Part shown: positions 23,557-31,154 of the stretch, piece by piece
How positions within the stretch are numbered: position 1 is the first letter of the stretch
Layout of the letters: every line of letters starts with the position of its first letter
Assembly: GCA_023485825.1 (NCBI GenBank)
Contig: JAMCZF010000051.1
Location: 1 to 33,841 of the forward strand
From: Candidatus Martarchaeota archaeon
GTDB taxonomy: Archaea > Micrarchaeota > Micrarchaeia > Micrarchaeales > CABMGC01
DNA length: 33,841 nt
Direction: 5' to 3'
Notes under the pieces: model-generated
Told to the model about the DNA's origin: nothing
The model's input: the letters and a program-made list of their open reading frames with translations, nothing else
Database searches by the model: none
Translations under genes and position numbers: made by a program

Positions 23557-24993
23557 TTGACCAGTGAGAATAGAATACTCGCGATAATAGTCGTAGGAGT
23601 GCTTATGGGCGCCATCGACTCCACTGTCGTACTGCTAGCGCTGCCCGCGATAACGCAAGCGCTGCACGCGACGCTGTACACATCCATATGGATAATATTG
23701 GTGTACCTGCTTGTCCTGGCGGTGGCAACGACCCAGCTTGGGAAATTGGGGGATATATTCGGCAGGAGCAACATGTTCAATCTCGGGTTTGCGGTGTTCA
23801 CCGTGGGCTCTGCGATGTGCGGGTTCTCGGGTGACGTGCTTGTGCTTGTGTTTTCCAGGGCGGTGCAGGCCGTTGGTGGGGCGCTGGTTACCTCAAACAG
23901 CGGCGCGATCGTTGCAGATACGTTCCCTCCTGAAAGGCGCGGGCACGCCTTCGGGTTCACCGGTTTCGGCTACAACGTTGGCGCCCTTCTCGGCATAGTC
24001 ATCGGCGGGGTTATAACCACGTTCGTTGGCTGGCAGTACATATTCTTCATAAACGTGCCCATAGGAATTGTTGCAGTGGGCCTCGGCGTAGTGTACATCA
24101 AGGACAAGAAGAAAATCCAGCAAAAACTCGACATACCGGGCATGGCCTCCTTCGGCGCATCGCTCGTGCTTCTCACCTTCTCAATGATAGACTTCGCGAC
24201 CTTCGGCGCAACGCCGTTTAACATTGCCCTCGCGACGGTCGGCGCAGTGCTCATGGTTCTGTTCGTCCTGTGGGAAAGGGCATCAGAGCACCCTATGCTC
24301 AACTTCAGGATATTCAAGAGCAGGATACTCAAGTACTCCATATCCGCATCGTTCTTCCAGAGCCTGGGATACATGTCTGTAGTGTTCATTGTGATCCTTT
24401 ACCTGCAGGGAATACGCGGCCTGGATCCGTTTTCGGCTTCGGTGCTCCTGATCCCGGGATACGTGGTAGGGAGCCTGTCTGCGCCGTACATGGGCAGGTT
24501 GTCGGACAGGTTCGGCGCAAGGATACTCGCAACGCTGGGCATATCGCTAATGTGCATTGCAATACTGGTGTACCTTGCGCTTACCGCAACGACATCCTAC
24601 TACATAGTAGTACTCGCCACCATATTAACGGGCATAGGGGGCGCGATGTTCTGGCCTGCGAACAACAGCACCGTGATGGCCCATGCGCCTAGAGAGGAGT
24701 ACGGAAGCACGTCTGGATTCCTGCGCACGGCGTCGAGCGTCGGCATGCTGGGCAGCTTCGTGATAGCCATAACCGCCGCATCGCTGGCAGTGTCAAGGTC
24801 AACGGCATTCGGCATACTTCTCGGGACGTCCAGGCTCATAGGCGGCGTGTCAACGAGCTTCCTGCATGGCATAGACACAGCATTCATAGTATCCATAGCC
24901 ATACTCATTGTGGCCGGCATACTTTCATTCTCGCGCGGCAGGGAGGATAGGACAAAAGCGCATGTACATGCATCAATACAAGGAAAAATCTAG
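23557..24993 (+). CDS. MFS drug/solute exporter, DHA2 (EmrB/QacA) family
   Basis: 478 residues with about 14 hydrophobic segments, the DHA2 pattern. Early motifs are GAIDSTVVLLALPAI (motif D1-like, 18-32), LGKLGDIFGRSNMF (motif A, about 62-75) and GFGYNVGALLGIVIGG (motif C-like, the antiporter signature, about 137-152). WQYIFFINVPIG is typical of the family, as is a second motif A, MGRLSDRFGAR. It should export drugs or organic solutes in exchange for protons. The start TTG 23557 gives the right N-terminal length, and no ATG is available before the first helix. It is divergent from the HDAC-family gene across 88 bp. Substrate unknown. Confidence 0.92.
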   Translation: MTSENRILAIIVVGVLMGAIDSTVVLLALPAITQALHATLYTSIWIILVYLLVLAVATTQLGKLGDIFGRSNMFNLGFAVFTVGSAMCGFSGDVLVLVFSRAVQAVGGALVTSNSGAIVADTFPPERRGHAFGFTGFGYNVGALLGIVIGGVITTFVGWQYIFFINVPIGIVAVGLGVVYIKDKKKIQQKLDIPGMASFGASLVLLTFSMIDFATFGATPFNIALATVGAVLMVLFVLWERASEHPMLNFRIFKSRILKYSISASFFQSLGYMSVVFIVILYLQGIRGLDPFSASVLLIPGYVVGSLSAPYMGRLSDRFGARILATLGISLMCIAILVYLALTATTSYYIVVLATILTGIGGAMFWPANNSTVMAHAPREEYGSTSGFLRTASSVGMLGSFVIAITAASLAVSRSTAFGILLGTSRLIGGVSTSFLHGIDTAFIVSIAILIVAGILSFSRGREDRTKAHVHASIQGKI

Positions 24994-25146
24994 CGGAAAA
25001 ATCTAGCAGGGACACCCGAAGCCCCGAACGCGGCCCCGCCAATATACCCGGCCATCCGGCAGGCGTGTGGTCGTGCGGATTCACCGGAGAGGCACTGCAC
25101 AAATAAAGATTGAAAAGGCATACGCCTATTGCACATGGATTTTCTT

Positions 25147-25663
25147 AGTAAGCGGGAAACCCCGCACCACACCCATTGGGAATAAAAGCGAACGCATAAA
25201 AAGGCATATAAACATGAGAAATGACACAGATAGCATGGATTCCACAATGTCGCACGGATTAAGGCTCTGCCCGGATCCTAAACTCCGAGCGGAAACAGTC
25301 TTGCAGCTGATTCCCTCAAAGAATCTCTACAATAAACAAGATGAGAGTGCCGGTATGATTGTCACAGAGGCATCCGCAAGGAACACAACAAGGATGTGCA
25401 GCGGTTGCGGCACAAGGAGGGGGACGTCACCAATGGAAGAAGAATGCGCCTGCGGAAACCGCGGTGCGTGTGGACAGGGGCATGAACGCATCAATAAACA
25501 TACTCAAAGGAGCCGCTGCGGGACACGCAGGAAGTTACGAGGGAGGCAATGCAAGGCCTCAATGTGGGGCCGTTATCAAGGAACCGAAAACATGCTCTGC
25601 ACCAAAGGGGTGGAATCCATGACGCAGGGGAAGCCCACAGGTTTTAGTTGAGGATGTCACAGG
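25147..25663 (+). mobile_element. Internally deleted IS605-type element
   Basis: The left end at 25147 (AGTAAGCGGGAAACCCCGCA) matches the ends at 505 and 11664. The right end at about 25630-25663 reads GGAAGCCCACAGGTTTTAG and then a decayed second stem arm, GTTGAGGATGTCAC. Between them only the C-terminal region of tnpB remains. At about 517 bp it is a non-autonomous relic. It fills the 677-bp gap between the MFS gene and gpmI and stops 7 bp before the gpmI start codon. Nothing else is visible in 24994-25146 apart from AT-poor spacer. Confidence 0.65.
25340..25648 (+). pseudogene. tnpB: tnpB C-terminal remnant, frameshifted
   Basis: In one frame the product reads IVTEASARNTTRMCSGCG, the first half of the TnpB zinc ribbon, followed by a degenerate second CxC (ECACGN). 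The frame is then lost, and the next frame continues with VDRGMNASINILKGAAAGHA, the DRxxNAxxNIL RuvC-III segment and the AGHAGSYxxG tail typical of archaeal TnpB. The invariant pieces are all recognisable but split by at least one frameshift. No functional nuclease can be made. Confidence 0.75.
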
Positions 25664-25670
25664 CATTGGC

Positions 25671-27191
25671 ATGACCCACAAGCCGATTGTAATGATAATA
25701 CGCGACGGATGGGGCTACAGGAAGGAGGGTGAATTCAACGCGACGGCGCTAGGGAGCAACCCATTCACTAAGGAGCTTATGGACAGGTATCCCAGCACAC
25801 TGCTTGACGCTGCCGGAGAGGCCGTAGGGCTGCCTGCAGGGTATCAGGGCAATTCAGAGGTGGGGCACATGACCATAGGCTCCGGAAGGATATTCTTCCA
25901 GTCACTGCCCAGGATAAACAGGGACATAGAATCAGGGGCTTTCTTCAGTAACAGTGCACTCCGCGGTGCCGTTGAGAACTGCAAGAAGAACAATACGACG
26001 CTGCACGTCATTGGGTTGCTGCAGAAGGAGGGCGTGCACGCGCATATGGACCACTGCATCGCAATCCTTGAGCTGTGCAAGAAGGAGAGCCTCAATGATG
26101 TTGTAGTGCACGTAATATCCGACGGCAGGGATGCGCCCGTCAATGGAACGCTGCGCAATGTGCGCGAGCTCGTGGGAAAAACGGACGAGCTTGGAATAGG
26201 GGCAATAGGCAGCGTATCCGGGAGGTACTATGCTATGGACCGCGACAAGAAGTGGGACAGGACGAAGGCCGCATACGACTGCATAGCAAGAGGCGAGTCG
26301 AGGCTGACCTTTGATGACCTAGTGGGGTGCCTTGAGGAGTGCTATGCCAGGGGGGAAACCGATGAGTTCATAGTGCCGAGGCGGGCGTCGTGGTACACCG
26401 GCATCAGGGACAGCGACAGCGTAATATTCTTCAACTTCAGGACCGACAGGACGCGCCAGCTCACCAGGGCGATCGTAGAGGACAGCTTTGAGGGCTGGAG
26501 GCGCAGCCCCATGGACGTGTACTTCGTTGCAATGACTGAGTTTTACTCGCCGATGAGCAGCAGAGTTCACATCGCATATCCACCGGAACCTGCCGTGAAC
26601 CTTCTGGGGGATGTGCTGTCTAATGCTGGGCTGAGGCAGCTTAGAATAAGCGAAACCGAGAAGTACGCGCACGTTACCTTCTTCTTCAACGGCCAGGTTG
26701 AGGAGCCGAGGCCTGGCGAGGAGCGCATACTGATACCAAGCCCGAAGGTCGCGACATACGACCTCAAGCCGGAGATGTCAGTGTACGAGGTTGGTGACCG
26801 GCTCGTGGAGGAGATCCGGGGCGGCAGGTACGATGTCATAATAACCAACTTCGTCAATGCGGACATGGTCGGCCACACAGGCGTATGGGACGCGATACTG
26901 AAGGCCGTCAAGGCCGTAGACGACAATGTAGGCAAGGTCGTAAACGAGACGCTGAAGCGCGACGGGATAGCGCTCGTGCTTGCTGACCATGGCTGCATAG
27001 AGGACAAGACAGAAGGCCTGCGCACCAGCCACACGAAGAACAGGATTCCATTCATTATGGTAAGCGACGATCCTGCATTGAGGAACGTCAAACTGAAGGA
27101 AGGCAGAGGCCTACAGGATGTTGCCCCCACAGTACTCAGACTATTGAACATAGGCAAGCCGAAGGAGATGACAGGCGAGAGCCTTTTCTGA
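25671..27191 (+). CDS. gpmI: 2,3-bisphosphoglycerate-independent phosphoglycerate mutase
   Basis: 506 residues, full length for the bacterial-type GpmI (alkaline-phosphatase superfamily), which interconverts 3- and 2-phosphoglycerate using two Mn ions. IIRDGWG (metal Asp12) and GNSEVGHMTIGSGR (catalytic Ser62) are present. HVISDGRDAPV and the GRYYAMDRDKKWDR segment mark the inserted phosphotransferase domain. NFRTDRTRQLTRA and VITNFVNADMVGHTG with LADHGCIEDK complete the second metal set. Most archaea carry the shorter ApgM type, so this long form may be of bacterial origin. It is convergent with enolase, the next enzyme of the pathway, across 3 bp. An IS605 relic ends 7 bp upstream, so its promoter must lie in or before that relic. 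Confidence 0.95.
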   Translation: MTHKPIVMIIRDGWGYRKEGEFNATALGSNPFTKELMDRYPSTLLDAAGEAVGLPAGYQGNSEVGHMTIGSGRIFFQSLPRINRDIESGAFFSNSALRGAVENCKKNNTTLHVIGLLQKEGVHAHMDHCIAILELCKKESLNDVVVHVISDGRDAPVNGTLRNVRELVGKTDELGIGAIGSVSGRYYAMDRDKKWDRTKAAYDCIARGESRLTFDDLVGCLEECYARGETDEFIVPRRASWYTGIRDSDSVIFFNFRTDRTRQLTRAIVEDSFEGWRRSPMDVYFVAMTEFYSPMSSRVHIAYPPEPAVNLLGDVLSNAGLRQLRISETEKYAHVTFFFNGQVEEPRPGEERILIPSPKVATYDLKPEMSVYEVGDRLVEEIRGGRYDVIITNFVNADMVGHTGVWDAILKAVKAVDDNVGKVVNETLKRDGIALVLADHGCIEDKTEGLRTSHTKNRIPFIMVSDDPALRNVKLKEGRGLQDVAPTVLRLLNIGKPKEMTGESLF

Positions 27192-27194
27192 GCA

Positions 27195-28400
27195 TCAGCC
27201 GTTCCGCATCCTTTCCTCTATCCTTATGAGCTCGTTGTGCTTTGCTGTCCTCTCGCCGCCGATGGTTCCGGTCTTGATGTAGCCTATTCCCAGGCCAACT
27301 GCGAGATGCGCTATCGTCGAATCTTCTGTCTCTCCGCTCCTGTGCGATATGACTGTCTTGTAGTTGCTCCTCTTCGCGAGCTCCACTGTATCGATCATGT
27401 CGGACAGGGTGCCTATCTGGTTGGGCTTTATCAGTATGGCGTTTGCTGCGCCCATGCCTATGCCCTTCTGCAGGCGCTCCTTGTTCGTTACAAAGAGGTC
27501 GTCACCTATTATCATGGTCTTGCTCCCTATCTTCTTGGTGAGCCTTGCAAACCCATCGAAGTCGCTCTCGTCGAGCGGATCCTCAAGTGACCTTATGCCA
27601 AACCTCTGCGCGAGATCTGCGACGAAGTCTATCTGCTCGTCCGTTGAGAGTATCCTGTCCCCGTACGAGTAGGTGCCGTTGTCGCAGAATTCCGAAGCGG
27701 CAAGGTCCACTGATAAACCTATGTCGGCCTTGGTTTCGTCTGATGCCGCTTTTATGGCATCTGAGAGTATCTCAAGGGCCTCGTCATCACTCAGCGGCGC
27801 GACCCATGCCTTCTCGTCGCCAAGGCCCAGGCTCAGCTGCGGGAACTTCCCGCGGAGAAGCTTGCCTGCGTTCTTGTGCACCGATACGTTGGCGAATGCC
27901 GACTCGGAATAGCTGCCAGCGCGCGCAAGAGAAAGGAATTCCTGCATCGTGGTGCCGTTTATGGCGTGCCGGCCGCCGCCTATTATGTTGCCTATGGGAA
28001 TTGGAAGGCTTTTTGCTTTCCCCGTGGACAGCGCCTGGTAAAGCTCCATGTTTTCAGACAGCGCAGAGGCCTTGGCGTATGCTAGTGACATGGCCACAGC
28101 AACATTGCCGCCTATTCTCGCGAAGTCATTCGTGCCGTCGGCCTCGTGCAGCATCGCATCGAAGTTCTTCTGGTCTGAGAGGCGCATGCCGACTGCCATG
28201 TGCGCTACCCTCTCAAAGGCCCTTATGCCCTGGTCTATCCCGCCGCCGGGATAGTCCTTCACCTCGAAGGTTCCCTTGCTCGCTCCGCTCGGTGCGGATG
28301 CCCTCCCTACGGCCCTGTTTGATATTATGTCGACTTCTGCTGTTGGATTGCCCCTCGAGTCTATTATCTTGCGTATTACTGCATTGGTTATCTCTGCCAT
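27195..28400 (-). CDS. eno: Enolase
   Basis: About 401 residues. It dehydrates 2-phosphoglycerate to phosphoenolpyruvate, the step after GpmI. Visible signatures are DSRGNPTAEVDI (14-25), SGASKGTFE (38-46), the metal-binding DLAASEF region, SLEDPLDESDF, IIGDDLFVTN, the family signature LIKPNQIGTLSDMID and SHRSGETEDSTIAHLAV with the catalytic Lys/His region. The frame is open to 28457, but the first 19 codons give a non-conserved extension. ATG 28400 is chosen, 36 bp after the centre of a TATA box. Slightly short compared with bacterial enolase, normal for archaea. Confidence 0.96.
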   Translation of the reverse strand: MAEITNAVIRKIIDSRGNPTAEVDIISNRAVGRASAPSGASKGTFEVKDYPGGGIDQGIRAFERVAHMAVGMRLSDQKNFDAMLHEADGTNDFARIGGNVAVAMSLAYAKASALSENMELYQALSTGKAKSLPIPIGNIIGGGRHAINGTTMQEFLSLARAGSYSESAFANVSVHKNAGKLLRGKFPQLSLGLGDEKAWVAPLSDDEALEILSDAIKAASDETKADIGLSVDLAASEFCDNGTYSYGDRILSTDEQIDFVADLAQRFGIRSLEDPLDESDFDGFARLTKKIGSKTMIIGDDLFVTNKERLQKGIGMGAANAILIKPNQIGTLSDMIDTVELAKRSNYKTVISHRSGETEDSTIAHLAVGLGIGYIKTGTIGGERTAKHNELIRIEERMRNG

Positions 28401-28430
28401 TGGAACTCCAGTGATACTTACCTGAAAAGG

Positions 28431-28440
28431 TATAATAATG
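28431..28440. promoter_or_regulatory. Shared TATA region of eno and mazG
   Basis: TATAATAATG lies between divergent genes, about 33 bp from the mazG ATG and 36 bp from the eno ATG. The same AT patch can serve both directions. Confidence 0.45.
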
Positions 28441-28468
28441 CATTTAGAGAATATCAAGTGGTGCAGTC

Positions 28469-28789
28469 ATGGACTTCGCGGAATATCAGAGAAACACGCA
28501 TGAGACGGCGGTATATCCTAAGAACCTGGATGGCGGCATATACTACCCGGCGTTAGGGCTTGCCGGCGAGGTAGGCGAGCTCCTCAACAAGATAAAGAAG
28601 ACCGCAAGGGACGGGGAGGAGCTGGACAAGGAGGCCATAAAGGGCGAGTTGGGTGACATCCTGTGGTACGTCTCACGGATAGCGTACGAAGCCGGGATAG
28701 GTCTCGAGGACATTGCGGTGTACAACATAGAGAAACTGAGGAGCAGGAAGGAGCGCGGTGTCATAAGTGGAAGCGGAGACAGGAGATAG
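28469..28789 (+). CDS. MazG-like nucleotide pyrophosphohydrolase
   Basis: A 106-residue single-domain MazG-type protein of the all-alpha NTP pyrophosphatase superfamily. The Mg-binding motif is E34xxE37 (AGEVGELLNK) and E60xxD63 (GELGDILWYV), both intact. Such enzymes hydrolyse (d)NTPs to monophosphates and remove damaged nucleotides. YYPALGLAGEVGE is the usual start of the domain. It heads a three-gene set with a CYTH-like and an AlkD-like gene and overlaps the next gene by 23 bp. Confidence 0.88.
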   Translation: MDFAEYQRNTHETAVYPKNLDGGIYYPALGLAGEVGELLNKIKKTARDGEELDKEAIKGELGDILWYVSRIAYEAGIGLEDIAVYNIEKLRSRKERGVISGSGDRR

Positions 28790-29381
28790 GCCAGCAGGCA
28801 GAACCGTCTGCGTAATAAACGTAGACAGGGACGAGGTCCTGAAGAAGCTGAAGGCCCTGAAAGCGAAGATGCACTCCAAGCGCATTTCGAAGAGCGTCAC
28901 CTTCGAGATAGAGCCTGTCGCAGGCCCTCGGGCGCTTGGTCTTGGTTCCGAGTACGACACATGGATGAGGATAAGCGCTGACGAAGGCAGGACTACCCTG
29001 ACGCTCAGGCACATACCTGCGCTGAGGAGGCTGCCCAAGGAGCACACGATAGCGGTTCATGACTTCTTCACGGCCGTGAAGATAGCAAGGATGATTTTGC
29101 ACGGGGTCAACTACAGTTATCTGGAGATAGAACGGGAGTCATACGGCGTGGATAACTGCACGATTACGCTGGTGCAGAGGCCGTACATGAACTGCGAGCT
29201 CGAGATAAGCGCGCATTCCAAGAAGCACGCATTGGAGTTTTTCAGGAGCTTTGGGATAAAGGGGGACATAAGCCCGGCCTTCAACGTGCCGGAGAGCGTG
29301 TACTACAAGCTGCGCGGCCTGGATTTCGACATGATAAGAAGGCAGTACAACAAGAAGCTGGAGAAGCTGCTTTCGGAGTGA
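28767..29381 (+). CDS. CYTH-like protein
   Basis: 204 residues from GTG 28767, inside the end of mazG. Charged beta-strands (SVTFEIEPV, TWMRISADEGRTTLTLRHI), the segment SYLEIERESYGVDNCTITLV and the later ELEISAHSKKHALEFFRSFGI resemble the triphosphate tunnel (CYTH) fold, in which EIE/ExExK residues face triphosphate and metal. The canonical N-terminal ExExK is not clear, so the call is tentative. Pairing with MazG suggests nucleotide or triphosphate metabolism. An in-frame ATG is not available until far inside the domain. Confidence 0.55.
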   Translation: MEAETGDRPAGRTVCVINVDRDEVLKKLKALKAKMHSKRISKSVTFEIEPVAGPRALGLGSEYDTWMRISADEGRTTLTLRHIPALRRLPKEHTIAVHDFFTAVKIARMILHGVNYSYLEIERESYGVDNCTITLVQRPYMNCELEISAHSKKHALEFFRSFGIKGDISPAFNVPESVYYKLRGLDFDMIRRQYNKKLEKLLSE

Positions 29382-29385
29382 TGGA

Positions 29386-30078
29386 ATGGAGTATGATGTT
29401 GTGATGAAACAGCTGTATTCCATGGGGAACAGACGCAATGTCGAGGGCATGAAGAGGTTCGGCATTGTTGCAGACAATACGTTGGGCATACCGGTCCCTA
29501 AACTTAGGGAGTTGGCGAAGAGCATTGGCAGGGACCAAGGCCTTTCCCTGAGGCTTTGGGACTCTGGCGTCCATGAAGCAATGGTCCTTGCCACCATAAT
29601 TGCAGATCGTGACAAGACAACAGGCAAACAGTTAGAGAGGTGGGTGAAGGACATTAACTCGTGGGACGTATGCGACTCTGCATGCAGCATGTTCTCATGG
29701 ACGCGGTTCGCACTCGACAAAGTCGGGGAGTGGAGCAGCCGCAGGCCAGAATACGAGAAGCGGGCCTCGTTCTCGCTCATCGCGTACATCGCAGTGCACA
29801 GGAAGGAATTGGATGACAGGGTATTCGTCGGATTCCTGCCTTTGATAATCAGGGAATCGGCAGACGGCAGGAACTCCGTCAAGAAGGCGGTCAACTGGGC
29901 ACTGCGGGAGATCGGGAAGAGGAACATGCGCCTGAACAAGGTTGCGATAAAAACGGCAATGCAGCTCAAGAAAAGCGAATCGAGGAGCGCAAGATGGATA
30001 GGCAGCGATGCGTATCGCGAGCTTGCGGGAGAGGCGGTGCAGGCAAGGCTTCGCAGTCGTTGTGGTATCCTGAATTAA
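29386..30078 (+). CDS. DNA alkylation repair protein, AlkD-like
   Basis: 230 residues, the length of AlkD-type HEAT-repeat DNA glycosylases that remove alkylated bases such as 3- and 7-methylpurines. The family features VPKLRELAKSIGR, the conserved WDVCDSACS (the WD-D of AlkD), SWTRF and NSVKKAVNWALREIGKRN are all present. The stop TAA (30076-30078) is the first bases of the IS481-like element, so the insertion fell exactly at the end of the gene. The normal C-terminus may have been slightly longer. Third gene of the mazG set, 4 bp after the CYTH-like gene. Confidence 0.88.
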   Translation: MEYDVVMKQLYSMGNRRNVEGMKRFGIVADNTLGIPVPKLRELAKSIGRDQGLSLRLWDSGVHEAMVLATIIADRDKTTGKQLERWVKDINSWDVCDSACSMFSWTRFALDKVGEWSSRRPEYEKRASFSLIAYIAVHRKELDDRVFVGFLPLIIRESADGRNSVKKAVNWALREIGKRNMRLNKVAIKTAMQLKKSESRSARWIGSDAYRELAGEAVQARLRSRCGILN

Positions 30079-31043
30079 TGTCCTCTCGGTAATCCTTTTT
30101 CGTCATCTCACCTTTTATTCATTATGGGTTCCATCATTTCCCTTGACATCTTGTTCAGATATGCGATATTTGGCGTTGTGTCCAGACTTAAATGAGGCGT
30201 ATTGTTATAGCACTCTACGAGTCTGTCAAGGTCAGAATCAAAACGTTTGTACAACCTGTCCATAGTGCCAAACCACCTTTCTATCTTTCCATTTGACTGA
30301 GGCCTCTTAACTGCGGACATAATGTGTTCTATTCCAAGCCTCTTCAACTCCTCTCTGAATCGGTATACCCTGTCCTCATCAATGCAGAATTGAGAACCAT
30401 GGTCGGTCATTATTTGTTTGGGTTTTCCGAACTTTTTCACTGCCCCATAAAGCACGTTTAATGCGTTTTCTGTCGTCGCGTTGTTGAATTTTCCATAACC
30501 TACAATCTTTCTAGATGCATCATCAATGTACGCAAGTATGTGGTTCCCGTAGCCATCTTCGCTGAAGTCCGCATGCCACAAACTGTTGCTATGCCTCCTC
30601 TCCCACCGAATCCAGTTCTTCCTCTTGATCTTTTTCCCTAGGGGTTTAGAGATGCCAGCATCGTCAAGTATCCTCTGTATTCGGTTGTGTGGTATTCTTG
30701 GTATGCCTACCAAATCGTGGTATTTCTCCATCTTTACCGCACACATTGGCATTTCTTCGTATGCTTTCAATACCATGTCCCTATCATCCTTGTCTATGGG
30801 GATTGGTTTTCTGCCTGGTTTTTGCAGCCGTATCTGATCTATCAGATAACCGGGCACATCCTCGTGCTTTTTCCGTAGCCTCCTGGCATGTCTCTCGGAT
30901 ATGTGTAACTGTTTGGAGATTCGGTACACTGATTGATCTTTTTTTCTCAGTTCTCGAATGCCCCATCTCATCCCCCTATTGGTTAAAGTCCTCATGACTT
31001 GTATATCCCTTACAAACTCTAATTCCTTTGTCGTGAGGACATT
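30076..31043 (-). mobile_element. IS481-like insertion element
   Basis: A 968-bp element bounded by a 10-bp perfect terminal inverted repeat, TAATGTCCTC at 30076-30085 and GAGGACATTA at 31034-31043. The similarity extends loosely inward (CTCG/CACG). It contains one transposase gene filling most of its length and is noticeably more AT-rich than its surroundings, consistent with recent arrival. No clear target-site duplication was found next to the ends. Confidence 0.8.
30108..30995 (-). CDS. DDE transposase, IS481-like
   Basis: 295 residues. An N-terminal HTH (about 8-45; YRISKQLHISERHARRL) is followed by a DDE integrase core. D143 is in WHADFSEDG, D198 in MTDHGSQF and E239 in SNGKIERWF, the catalytic triad. 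The C-terminus has YNNTPHLSLDTTPN, common to IS481/IS3-type transposases. The frame is uninterrupted and all three acids are present, so it may be active. It inserts DNA through cut-and-paste or copy-paste steps at the terminal repeats. Confidence 0.92.
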   Translation of the reverse strand: MRTLTNRGMRWGIRELRKKDQSVYRISKQLHISERHARRLRKKHEDVPGYLIDQIRLQKPGRKPIPIDKDDRDMVLKAYEEMPMCAVKMEKYHDLVGIPRIPHNRIQRILDDAGISKPLGKKIKRKNWIRWERRHSNSLWHADFSEDGYGNHILAYIDDASRKIVGYGKFNNATTENALNVLYGAVKKFGKPKQIMTDHGSQFCIDEDRVYRFREELKRLGIEHIMSAVKRPQSNGKIERWFGTMDRLYKRFDSDLDRLVECYNNTPHLSLDTTPNIAYLNKMSREMMEPIMNKR

Positions 31044-31080
31044 ATTTCGGGATATGACATCCCGCGACTGATGGTAAACC

Positions 31081-31090
31081 TATAAATATA
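31081..31090 (+). promoter_or_regulatory. TATA box for the repeat protein
   Basis: TATAAATATA, a near-perfect archaeal box, lies 38 bp outside the IS right end and predicts a start near 31112. A short hairpin ACGGC/GCCGT at about 31112-31128 would be in the 5' leader. Confidence 0.55.
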
Positions 31091-31154
31091 TGGCGCACGC
31101 CAGACAGTAACACGGCCTGAAGAGCCGTTATCTACGGGCATAAAGTCGAGCAAG

